From Chloroflexota bacterium (GTDB lineage: Bacteria > Chloroflexota > Dehalococcoidia > Lucifugimonadales > Australimonadaceae), in NCBI GenBank assembly GCA_026713505.1, contig JAPOOH010000418.1:1-6399 (forward strand): 6,399 nt of DNA. The letters run 5' to 3'. Positions 1 to 5,000 of the stretch are shown here, in pieces. The first letter of the stretch is position 1. Every line of letters starts with the position of its first letter. The position numbers and the translations under genes are program-made. Under the pieces are notes generated by a model that worked only from the letters and a program-made list of their open reading frames with translations, had not been told where the DNA came from and searched no databases.

Positions 1-376
1 AAAGGCCGTCCCGCTCTCGGTCGCCTACCACGACTCGTGCTACCTGGGACGTCACAACGACATCTACGAGGCGCCGCGGGAGATCGCGCGTGCGATCCCC
101 GGCTTGCAACTCGTGGAGATGGGCGAAGGGCGTTGCCGCGAGCGCGGCTTCTGTTGCGGCGCAGGCGGGGGACGGATGTGGATGGAGGAGCAAGGCACCC
201 GCGTCCACCACATCCGCACCGACCATTTCCTTGAAACCGGCGCAGACGCGGTCGGAGTCTCCTGCCCGTTCTGCCTCCAGATGATGGAAGAGGGCATCGG
301 CGCGAAGGGGCAGGAGGGCAGCCGGTCCGCGAAGGACCTGCTGGAACTGCTGGCGGAGAGCCTCGACGAGCCGTAG
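1..376 (+). CDS. CCG-domain Fe-S oxidoreductase subunit (heterodisulfide-reductase-like), C-terminal part
   Basis: Partial: the gene enters from the left edge, the first full codon is at base 2, and it ends at TAG 374-376, leaving 124 residues. The visible part is one cysteine-rich CCG domain: C13 in HDSCYLGRHNDIYEAPRE, the pair C51-C52 in GFCCGAGGG, and C88/C91 in SCPFC. This matches the family spacing C-X(about 37)-CC-X(about 35)-C-X2-C. Such domains bind a non-cubane or otherwise unusual Fe-S cluster in HdrB, GlpC, LutA/LldE and the large membrane-associated Fe-S oxidoreductases. The GAGGGRMWMEE and CPFCLQMMEEGI stretches with a C-terminal KDLLELLAESL helix resemble the end of the long (Fe-S)-binding proteins that move electrons between electron-transfer flavoproteins or dehydrogenases and quinone. 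The upstream ferredoxin-like or membrane domains would be outside the window, so the exact subfamily and electron donor cannot be decided. It converges with the minus-strand gene ending at 509. Confidence 0.88.
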   Translation, partial: KAVPLSVAYHDSCYLGRHNDIYEAPREIARAIPGLQLVEMGEGRCRERGFCCGAGGGRMWMEEQGTRVHHIRTDHFLETGADAVGVSCPFCLQMMEEGIGAKGQEGSRSAKDLLELLAESLDEP

Positions 377-381
377 GCTCA

Positions 382-476
382 GTCGTTCCTGCGGAGGCAG
401 GAACCTCGTCCCTGTGCGGAGCCGCCACGTCCACCTGCCCTTGAGGCTACGAGATTCCCGCCTTCGCGGGAATGAC
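382..476. repeat. 95-bp two-hairpin inverted-repeat element (RPT copy 1)
   Basis: The left 24 bases (382-405) and the right 24 bases (453-476) are inverted copies of each other, matching at 19 of 24 positions. Each arm is itself a hairpin with an 8-bp stem and 4-base loop: GTTCCTGC/GCAGGAAC at 385-404 and ATTCCCGC/GCGGGAAT at 454-473. Four of the five differences form two compensatory base-pair swaps in the stems, and the fifth is in the loop. The flanks GGCTCA (376-381) and GGCTGA (477-482) could be a 6-bp target duplication with one mismatch, but this is weak. The element fills most of the space between the converging Fe-S and TPR genes. It could be a REP/MITE-like mobile repeat, a bidirectional terminator, or both. 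No T-tract follows either hairpin. Confidence 0.7.
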
Positions 477-508
477 GGCTGATAGTCGCGCCCGTCAGCC
501 GCGTCAGC

Positions 509-1336
509 CTACTCGTCGTCCTCCGGGAGGTCGGGGAGGAGGGCGTCGTCGAAGATACCGATGCCCGCGCCGACGGCGGCGAGCTCCGGCGAGTCGTCGA
601 GGAGCGACAGCGGCACCTCTGGCACTTTGACCGGCGTCGTGTCCGGCGCCTCGAGGATGTCGAGCGCGGGGATGAGCGGCTCCTCAGTCGGTGTGGCAGC
701 CACGGGGAACGAGACCTTGGCGCGCTGGCTCGGATGCTGGTACGCCTCCCGCAGCACGACGCGCACTGCGCCTTTGGCAGTACCGGAGACCGCACCCTCG
801 TAGCGGTTGCCGCCCGCAATCAGGTTCAGCAAGCGGTGGGCCGTCCCCGGTGGGACGAGGCCCAGGCAGTTGCCGTTCGGGTCCATCACGCCGAGTGTCG
901 AGCCGTTGGCCTCCAGCGTGACCGGCGTACCGGGCGACGGGTTGCCAGCGGTCGACGCCAGGAGCGACACCTCGGCGCTCTTGCCGCTGTCAGCGATGAA
1001 TATGCGGGGCCTGACCGTGCTGCCACACGAGCGGCGGGACGTGGCACAGCCGTTGCTCGTCTCGGCCAACAGCCGTTCGACGTTCTTCGTAGCGATGGGA
1101 TTGCCGGGGCTGAGCTTGAGTGCGCGGCGAAAGGCGTCGAGCGCCTGGCCAGGCTCGCCGACTTCGGCGAGCGCCTTGCCGAGGCGGTTCATCGCTCCGA
1201 CGTCGTCGGGCGCGCCCTCAAGGATCTCGCGGTTGAGCTGGGCGGCCTCTTCCCACTCCCCGCTCATCGCAAGGCTCACCGCTTTCCTTGTCTGCTCCTT
1301 CAACAACCGGACATGTTCTTCTTCACGATGGATCAT
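509..1336 (-). CDS. TPR protein with conserved C-terminal domain of unclear function and acidic tail
   Basis: 275 residues, cytoplasmic (no signal peptide or membrane segment). ATG at 1336 is chosen because GGGAG (minus strand) sits 8 bases upstream and homology-like sequence begins here; an open frame continues to 1867 but overlaps the CoA-binding gene. Residues 1-20 form a charged helix. Residues about 20-82 hold two tetratricopeptide repeats (SGEWEEAAQLNREILEGAPD, then AMNRLGKALAEVGEPGQALDAFRRALKLSPGNP). A short Cys/Arg-rich linker (about 95-110) is followed by a beta-rich module (about 111-212) with DPNGNCLGLVPPG, GGNRYEGAV and REAYQHPSQR. I have the impression of seeing this arrangement in Chloroflexota TPR proteins; the module superficially recalls HIRAN-like folds, without proof. 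The tail (about 220-275) is Pro/Asp/Glu-rich and ends PEDDE. It lies 59 bases after the CoA-binding gene, probably in one operon. TPRs suggest a protein-binding role; no enzymatic motif is seen. Confidence 0.85.
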   Translation of the reverse strand: MIHREEEHVRLLKEQTRKAVSLAMSGEWEEAAQLNREILEGAPDDVGAMNRLGKALAEVGEPGQALDAFRRALKLSPGNPIATKNVERLLAETSNGCATSRRSCGSTVRPRIFIADSGKSAEVSLLASTAGNPSPGTPVTLEANGSTLGVMDPNGNCLGLVPPGTAHRLLNLIAGGNRYEGAVSGTAKGAVRVVLREAYQHPSQRAKVSFPVAATPTEEPLIPALDILEAPDTTPVKVPEVPLSLLDDSPELAAVGAGIGIFDDALLPDLPEDDE

Positions 1337-1395
1337 GACGACGACTCCCGTCGCCGACGCACGCACCCCCTCTTGTGGCGGCGTATCTCTGTTGC

Positions 1396-1797
1396 TTACG
1401 AACCCTGCATCAGGCGGTGCTCGATGGCCATGCACTTGTCCATGACGACGCGCAGACCCGCGGCTTCCGCCCTTGCCGCTGCCTCGCCGTGGGATATCCC
1501 CAGTTGCATCCACACGGCGTCGGCCCTTATCCGGATGGCGCCGTCCACAACGGGCGGCACATCCACCGCTCTCCTGAATATGTCCACCACGTCGACGTGC
1601 TCCGGCACGTCCTCCAGCCGGGCGTACGGCTGCTCGCCGAGCACCGGGCCGGTGAGGCCCGGGTTGACCGGGATGATCCGGTAGCCGCACTCCTGCATGT
1701 ACTTCGCGACCCCGTGGGACGGGCGGTCCGGCCTGTCGGACAGTCCGACGACGGCGATAACCGTGCTCTCGCGCAGGACCTGTTCCGCCGTGTCCAC
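1396..1797 (-). CDS. CoA-binding domain protein (YccU type)
   Basis: 133 residues, the usual length for this single-domain family, with a Rossmann-type fold that binds CoA in related proteins (the CoA-binding domain of succinyl-CoA synthetase alpha). Features seen: nucleotide-loop VIAVVGLSDRPDRPSHGVAKYM (about 13-34), the second strand YRIIPVNPG (39-47), LEDVPEHVDVVDIFRR (61-76), VWMQLGI (95-101), and the near-C-terminal family signature VVMDKCMAIEHRRL-like stretch (actual residues VVMDKCMAIEHRLM, 117-130). The start is GTG at 1797, supported by AGGGAGG 9 bases upstream. It is probably the first gene of a two-gene unit with the TPR gene. The biological role of YccU-type proteins is poorly known; binding of CoA or an acyl-CoA is inferred from the family only. 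Confidence 0.9.
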   Translation of the reverse strand: MDTAEQVLRESTVIAVVGLSDRPDRPSHGVAKYMQECGYRIIPVNPGLTGPVLGEQPYARLEDVPEHVDVVDIFRRAVDVPPVVDGAIRIRADAVWMQLGISHGEAAARAEAAGLRVVMDKCMAIEHRLMQGS

Positions 1798-1806
1798 CGG
1801 AGCGTT

Positions 1807-1813
1807 CCTCCCT
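1807..1813 (-). promoter_or_regulatory. Ribosome binding site supporting a GTG start
   Basis: On the minus strand this reads AGGGAGG, a near-perfect Shine-Dalgarno, 9 bases before the GTG at 1797-1795. There is no in-frame ATG at a suitable distance, so this site decides the start of the CoA-binding gene. Confidence 0.75.
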
Positions 1814-1820
1814 ACTCCAG

Positions 1821-1849
1821 ATTATTGAGACGCTAGATTGACGTTCCAC
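1821..1849 (-). promoter_or_regulatory. Candidate promoter for the CoA-binding/TPR gene pair
   Basis: On the minus strand AATAAT (1826-1821) matches the sigma-70 -10 consensus at 5 of 6 bases. GTGGAA (1849-1844), 17 bases further upstream, matches the -35 consensus at 3 of 6. Transcription would begin about 1812-1816, giving a leader of about 20 bases that just includes the ribosome binding site. A TTGACG lies further up (1863-1858), but no good -10 stands at 16-18 bases from it. Inference from consensus matching alone. Confidence 0.35.
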
Positions 1850-1906
1850 GCGCTCAGCGTCAAGCAACTTCCGGGGGAGATTCAGCGGATTTTATGGAAG
1901 GGTCTC

Positions 1907-2060
1907 CGACCAAGAATGCCAACGACCCAGGATTCTGGCATTCGTGGTCGCTGTCTTACGAGTAAACCGGCCATGTCCCTTGGCATTCTTGGTCGCCTTG
2001 GTCAGGGGTGTTTCAAAGGCCGTGGCCTGCTTCCCGCGACCAAGAAACCAACAATACCAA
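1907..2060. repeat. TTGG/CCAA repeat block with perfect 16-bp inverted repeat
   Basis: CGACCAAGAATGCCAA at 1907-1922 is the exact reverse complement of TTGGCATTCTTGGTCG at 1980-1995 (16 of 16). A third copy, TGGCATTCGTGGTCG at 1936-1950, has one mismatch. A fourth, shortened copy in the first orientation begins at 2037 (CGACCAAGAAACCAA). Within the blocks the core TTGG (or CCAA) recurs about every 9 bases: 1980, 1989 and 1998 in one orientation, and 2040, 2048 and 2057 in the other. The first arm can fold with either the second copy (13 of 14 pairs, 16-base loop) or the third (16 of 16, 57-base loop). It may be a decayed dispersed repeat, a protein-binding array, or an RNA switch. Nothing in the sequence decides between these. 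Confidence 0.7.
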
Positions 2061-2185
2061 CGAAAACAAAGTTTGTGCGCACGCCCATAAACCCAGCTTA
2101 TAGGTGAGGGGCGAGCCATAAACAGAATCTATGGGTGATGCGTGCACGACGGTCATGCATCCAGCGTAGGCGATGAGGGGGCCAC

Positions 2186-2207
2186 CGCGACAGGGGCCGG
2201 TGTCGCG
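2186..2207. repeat. Hairpin downstream of the methyltransferase gene
   Basis: CGCGACA (2186-2192) and TGTCGCG (2201-2207) form a perfect 7-bp stem with an 8-base GC-rich loop, about 95 bases past the methyltransferase stop. It lacks a following T-tract on the minus strand, so a terminator role is only possible, not shown. Confidence 0.45.
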
Positions 2208-2302
2208 AGGGAATGCCAGTCCACTCCTCCCGTTGCATCGCCCGATGTGGATGCACTCGTGAGCGCGGCAGTCGCCGTTGCGGCAGAAGCGAGCGCTCCG
2301 GC

Positions 2303-3070
2303 CTACGTGCCGCGGCGGTAGCCGCCTATCAAGACATGACTGCCGTCGCGCCAGAAGCACTCGGCCTCGTCAAACCCGGCGGAACGGAGCCAGTTGAGGT
2401 GGTCCGGAAGCGTTGGACGGTTCCTCCCCCTTTGCCGGCCGCTGTTCCATGAGGCCCGGCGTCCAGCCAGCTCCGCGGCCATCTCTTCCAGCGTGGGCTG
2501 GATGCCCGTCTCGTCGAACCGGCTCCACTGTTCCATCACCAGTCTCGCGTTCGCATCCGCCGCTCTCGCGGTATCGCCCAGCTGTACGAGCTCCCAGTTG
2601 AGGAACGCGCCGCCGGGGTTCACGATCTTGAAGATGTCGGCATACACGCGAGAGATGAGTTCGTGAGTCCGAAGGTTGTGGATGGCGATGGCGGACACCA
2701 CACCGTCCACCGGCTCACCAACCGCCTCCGACCACGTGGGGTCTGTGAGATCCGCCAGGGCGTGAGAAGTCCGGCCCTCGTATTGTTCCAGGCGTTGGCG
2801 CGCGCGTTCCAGCATGGGCGCCGAGAAGTCGTGCAGGACCACGTGCGCGTTGGGGAACGTCTCCAACACCACCTGGGCCACCGCTCCATAACCCGCGCCG
2901 ACGTCCAGCACGCGTACCTTCGCGTCCCGCTCGAACGGGAGCAGTGCGGCCATACGCCGCAGATTGTCCCGTCTCTCTTCATCACGGCCGGCGTCCCGTC
3001 CTATCCAGTAGTCAACGTACTCCGGCGACTGCCAGTCGTGCTCATCTCCCCGCGGCGAGCCTGTCGTCAT
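2303..3070 (-). CDS. Class I SAM-dependent methyltransferase, substrate unknown
   Basis: 255 residues, soluble. ATG at 3070 is preceded by GGGAG at 8 bases. The SAM-binding Rossmann fold is clear: motif I VLDVGAGYG (54-62), the acidic end of strand 2 in VVLHDFS (D81) that would hold the ribose, an ALADLTD motif (105-110) for the adenine side, the strand-4 motif VDGVVSAIAIHNL (121-133), and NPGGAFLNWE (151-160) before strand 5. The N-terminal SPEYVDYWIGRDAGRDEER and the C-terminal LPDHLNWLRSAGFDEAECFW...HVLIGG (221-250) resemble methyltransferases placed in the Methyltransf_11/25/UbiE-like groups. The AGF-x-E-A-E-C-F-W end is typical for small-molecule enzymes of this kind, but no substrate-specific motif is recognised. 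Its neighbours (nucleoside hydrolase upstream, CoA-binding gene downstream) are each separated by 200-500 bases and do not suggest a shared pathway. Confidence 0.9.
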   Translation of the reverse strand: MTTGSPRGDEHDWQSPEYVDYWIGRDAGRDEERRDNLRRMAALLPFERDAKVRVLDVGAGYGAVAQVVLETFPNAHVVLHDFSAPMLERARQRLEQYEGRTSHALADLTDPTWSEAVGEPVDGVVSAIAIHNLRTHELISRVYADIFKIVNPGGAFLNWELVQLGDTARAADANARLVMEQWSRFDETGIQPTLEEMAAELAGRRASWNSGRQRGRNRPTLPDHLNWLRSAGFDEAECFWRDGSHVLIGGYRRGT

Positions 3071-3117
3071 GGCGTGTGCTCCCTTTCGTTACGACTCAGT
3101 GCTGGACAACCCTGGCC

Positions 3118-3139
3118 TGGCATGAGCCCAGTCATGCCA
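3118..3139. promoter_or_regulatory. Perfect 8-bp dyad upstream of the methyltransferase gene
   Basis: TGGCATGA and TCATGCCA (3118-3125 and 3132-3139) are exact reverse complements around a 6-base centre (GCCCAG), 48-69 bases before the methyltransferase start. The placement suits an operator or a leader hairpin. A second, shorter dyad, GTGTA at 3171-3175 with TACAC at 3188-3192, lies further upstream. No regulator gene is next to it. Confidence 0.4.
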
Positions 3140-3204
3140 ACTGCGTACCGCTACCGGGGACAAGGAAGGAGTGTACAACGGCAATCTTACACAACTGCGT
3201 GCCG
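3139..3204. repeat. 12-base direct repeat in the methyltransferase upstream region
   Basis: AACTGCGTACCG (3139-3150) and AACTGCGTGCCG (3193-3204) match at 11 of 12 bases, 54 bases apart. They flank the GTGTA/TACAC dyad. They could be paired binding sites or chance in GC-rich DNA. Confidence 0.35.
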
Positions 3205-3254
3205 CGCAACAGCGCCGCGTAACGCTCACCACGATCAGCACCCGAGGATGCTTC

Positions 3255-3275
3255 GCCTCCGTTGAGCACGGAGCC
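3255..3275 (-). terminator. Possible hairpin after the nucleoside hydrolase gene
   Basis: GCCTCCG (3255 is the preceding G; stem 3255-3261) pairs with CGGAGCC (3269-3275) at 6 of 7 positions over a 7-base loop. On the minus strand it begins a few bases beyond the stop at 3280-3282. No T-tract follows, so an intrinsic terminator is uncertain. Confidence 0.25.
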
Positions 3276-3279
3276 AGGC

Positions 3280-4185
3280 TTAGCTATTGGAGATGAGGCT
3301 TCGAACGAGCCTCACGGCGCGGTCTGCATCCACATCGACGGCGACATTCACGGACCCGCCCCCGTACTCCGGGAGGGTCCGGCCTCGTTCGTCCCCGTCC
3401 GTCAAGACGGAAACCCGCGCCGGGCGGCACGTGAGGACGTCCGGTGCGATGGCTGCCGCCACTGCCTGCGGGTCTTGCAGGTAGAACTCCTGCAGGTCGT
3501 CGCATGCCCGGAACCGGTCAGCCAGGATGCGGTTGCCCAGCACGGCGGAATTCGATGCGCCCTCGAACCATTCCGGCCCGTCCCTCCGATGCATGGACGT
3601 CCGGTGTGTGACGTCGAGGCCGACGACGGTCACCGGCGCCCCAGACGCGAAGACGGCGTTGGCGGCCCAGGGATCTTCGTGGATATTGAACTCGGCATGG
3701 GGTGTGACATTGCCCGGCACGTCGAACGCGCCGCCCATGACGACGATCTCCGCGAGCGCATCGACGAGGTCCGGGCAACTGTCCAGCGCGGCAGCGATGT
3801 TGGTGAGCGGGCCGAGCGCGATGACGGTCAGCCGATCGGCGGACCCTGCGGCGCGGTCGCATATGAACTCTGCCGCGCTCATCCCGTGCGGTTCCAGCGT
3901 CGGGGCAGGCAAGCGTACGCCGAGTCCTCCCGACCCGTGAACGTGGTAGGCATTGGTGAACGAGCCGCGCAACGGGCGGTCGGCGCCGACCGCCACCGGT
4001 ATGACGCTCTGCTTACCATCGAGGTGTTCGAGCAGCCCGAGGGTGTTATAGGTCGAGTCGGACAGCGTGGCGTTCCCGCCCACTGTGGTGATGCCCTCGA
4101 TCAGCATGTCGGCCGAGTTCAACGCCATCATGAGCGCGAGGGCATCGTCGGTGCCGGGATCGGTATCGATGATGACGGTACGCAT
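3280..4185 (-). CDS. Inosine-uridine preferring nucleoside hydrolase family protein
   Basis: 301 residues, close to the family's usual 310-320. These enzymes hydrolyse the N-glycosidic bond of ribonucleosides to base and ribose using a Ca2+ site, in nucleoside salvage in the cytoplasm. Seen: the N-terminal signature DTDPGTDDALAL (7-18) with metal ligands D9, D13 and D14; VGGNATL (35-41); HGSGGLG (83-89); the LGPLTNIA segment (124-131); IVVMGGAF (147-154); and AEFNIHEDPWAA (164-175), where N167 is expected to bind ribose. Near the C terminus the usual HDP (proton-donor His followed by the Ca2+-binding Asp) reads QDP: Q237, D238, in YLQDPQAVAAAI. The metal ligand is kept but the His is lost, which could alter leaving-group activation or base preference. 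The start at 4185 gives the normal N terminus but has no strong Shine-Dalgarno. Substrate cannot be told from sequence. Confidence 0.92.
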   Translation of the reverse strand: MRTVIIDTDPGTDDALALMMALNSADMLIEGITTVGGNATLSDSTYNTLGLLEHLDGKQSVIPVAVGADRPLRGSFTNAYHVHGSGGLGVRLPAPTLEPHGMSAAEFICDRAAGSADRLTVIALGPLTNIAAALDSCPDLVDALAEIVVMGGAFDVPGNVTPHAEFNIHEDPWAANAVFASGAPVTVVGLDVTHRTSMHRRDGPEWFEGASNSAVLGNRILADRFRACDDLQEFYLQDPQAVAAAIAPDVLTCRPARVSVLTDGDERGRTLPEYGGGSVNVAVDVDADRAVRLVRSLISNS

Positions 4186-4213
4186 ACGCGCGACACTCTA
4201 TCAGCCTCAGGAG

Positions 4214-4228
4214 GGTTCACGATGAACC
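4214..4228. promoter_or_regulatory. Dyad upstream of the nucleoside hydrolase gene, possible operator
   Basis: GGTTCA-CGA-TGAACC is a perfect 6-bp dyad 29-43 bases before the nucleoside hydrolase start. It overlaps a second palindrome, AACCGGTT (4225-4232), and GGTTCAC recurs at 4257-4263. The spacing suits a repressor site near a promoter. This is inferred from symmetry only. Confidence 0.35.
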
Positions 4229-4346
4229 GGTTGGGCCCTTCTGGGAACCAGGCAGGGGTTCACCGGAGACGCAGACGACAGGAGTAGATGAGAACCAGAT
4301 GGAACCGAATGGCGGAAGGCACTCACACCGCAACGCCTGCCCCATC

Positions 4347-4369
4347 CCTCGCTCAACGGGAGAGGTTGA
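4347..4369. repeat. Two overlapping short hairpins between the FKBP and nucleoside hydrolase genes
   Basis: CCTCGC (4347-4352) pairs with GAGAGG (4360-4365, one mismatch), while TCAAC (4353-4357) pairs with GTTGA (4365-4369). The two cannot form fully at once. It resembles the CCTCTCCC-type dispersed repeats seen between genes in many GC-rich metagenomic genomes. Function unknown. Confidence 0.35.
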
Positions 4370-4378
4370 AACCAGCGT

Positions 4379-4396
4379 TGCCGGCGTCAGCCGGCA
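4379..4396 (-). terminator. Hairpin spanning the FKBP stop codon
   Basis: TGCCGGC (4379-4385) and GCCGGCA (4390-4396) form a perfect 7-bp stem with a 4-base loop. On the minus strand the loop reads TGAC, so the TGA stop codon of the FKBP gene lies in the loop. A GC-rich stem at the gene end could stabilise the mRNA or terminate transcription, though only a short, mixed T stretch follows. Confidence 0.35.
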
Positions 4397-4977
4397 GGGG
4401 CTGGGGCGGGGTCCTCGGCGGGGTCCGGCGTAGGAGTGGGTTTGAGGAGGTCGACGAGCTCGATGTCGAAGTTGAGGGCTTCGCCCGCGAGGGGATCGTT
4501 CGCGTCGAGGGTAACGACGGTGTCGGTGATCGCGGTGACCTCCGCCTGGATGGTCTCGGAGATCGGAAGGACCATGCCGACGGTGAGCTGGGCCAGGAGT
4601 TCCGGTGGGAAGTCTCCGACCGGCACGTCCACGATGAGTTCGGGGACGACTTCACCGTACGCCTCGGCGGCCTCCAGGCGCACGTTTACGCGCTCGCCGG
4701 GGGCAAGCCCGCGCACGGCGGTGTCGAACCCCTCGATCATCTGGCCGCTGCCGACGATGAAGTCTATCGGAAAGCCATCGCGCGATGTGCCGAACTCGGT
4801 GCCGTCGTCAAGAGTGCCGGTGTAGTGCACCATCGCTCGGTCGCCTGCCTCCGCGACAGGGACGGGTGTCGGTGTAGGCGTCGGGGATGCGCAGCCGACC
4901 GCGACAACCAGGGCGGCGATAAGGAGAACGGTCCCGGTGAGGCCGGGGCAGAGGACGTGGGCGATGCGGGGGTTCAT
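4387..4977 (-). CDS. Lipoprotein FKBP-type (SlyD-like) peptidyl-prolyl cis-trans isomerase
   Basis: 196 residues. The N terminus has R4, a hydrophobic segment (GTVLLIAALVVAV, 15-27) and a lipobox ending at C29 (VAVGC), so it is expected to be lipid-anchored outside the cell membrane. A Pro/Thr linker (SPTPTPTPVP, 31-40) follows. The FKBP domain covers about 46-177: MVHYTGTLDDGTEFGTS (49-65), FIVGSGQMIEGFDTAVRGLAPGE (73-95), AYGEVVPELIVDVP (106-119), an inserted flap-like stretch of the SlyD kind (about 115-155), then LDANDPLAGEALNFDIELVDL (157-177). In SlyD relatives the last motif usually reads NHPLAG; here it is NDPLAG. The C-terminal tail is again Pro/Thr/Ala-rich (180-196) with no metal-binding His-rich tail. 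ATG at 4977 is preferred over TTG at 5001: GGGGAG stands 11 bases upstream. It probably assists folding of exported proteins. Spacing of 122 bases from rpe contains a hairpin cluster. Confidence 0.9.
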   Translation of the reverse strand: MNPRIAHVLCPGLTGTVLLIAALVVAVGCASPTPTPTPVPVAEAGDRAMVHYTGTLDDGTEFGTSRDGFPIDFIVGSGQMIEGFDTAVRGLAPGERVNVRLEAAEAYGEVVPELIVDVPVGDFPPELLAQLTVGMVLPISETIQAEVTAITDTVVTLDANDPLAGEALNFDIELVDLLKPTPTPDPAEDPAPAPAG

Positions 4978-5000
4978 GCGACGGTCATCTCCCCACCGCA

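Larger units (their letters stand above)
1798..2302. other. 505-base gene-free region rich in inverted repeats
   Basis: No credible gene. The short open frames here (for example 1838-2107 plus, 2013-2360 minus) have no recognisable domain, and the latter runs into the methyltransferase. The part 2040-2135 is visibly A/T-richer than the rest of the window. Contents: the candidate promoter and RBS near 1807-1849; the TTGG/CCAA repeat block 1907-2060; an imperfect dyad with CCCATA (2084-2089) and TATGGG (2130-2135), which also contains the direct repeat CCATAAAC (2085-2092 and 2116-2123); a hairpin GATGCGTG/CATGCATC at 2137-2161 with one G-T pair; and the hairpin at 2186-2207. It separates two minus-strand genes, so it is both the 3' side of the methyltransferase gene and the upstream region of the CoA-binding gene. 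Confidence 0.7.

Noticed and set aside
376..482. Proof of recent transposition of the 95-bp element
   Set aside because: The candidate target duplication (GGCTCA/GGCTGA) is short and imperfect, so it is noted only as a possibility.
734..1684. Long plus-strand open frame of 316 codons
   Set aside because: Composition is typical of a shadow frame in GC-rich DNA, with no motif. The opposite strand carries the TPR and CoA-binding proteins with clear family signatures.
1337..1867. In-frame N-terminal extension of the TPR gene up to 1867 (452 residues)
   Set aside because: The extension is Arg/Gly-rich with no domain, overlaps the well-supported CoA-binding gene in another frame, and the ATG at 1336 has a good ribosome binding site.
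1907..2060. CRISPR array
   Set aside because: Repeats are inverted as well as direct, short, unevenly spaced and without unique spacers of constant length; no cas genes are present.
2013..2360. Small minus-strand gene of 115 codons
   Set aside because: It overlaps the end of the methyltransferase gene in another frame, has no ribosome binding site I can see, and no recognisable domain.
3262..4287. Plus-strand open frame of 341 codons, longer than the gene on the other strand
   Set aside because: It mirrors the nucleoside hydrolase, which has all but one of its family motifs. The plus frame has none.
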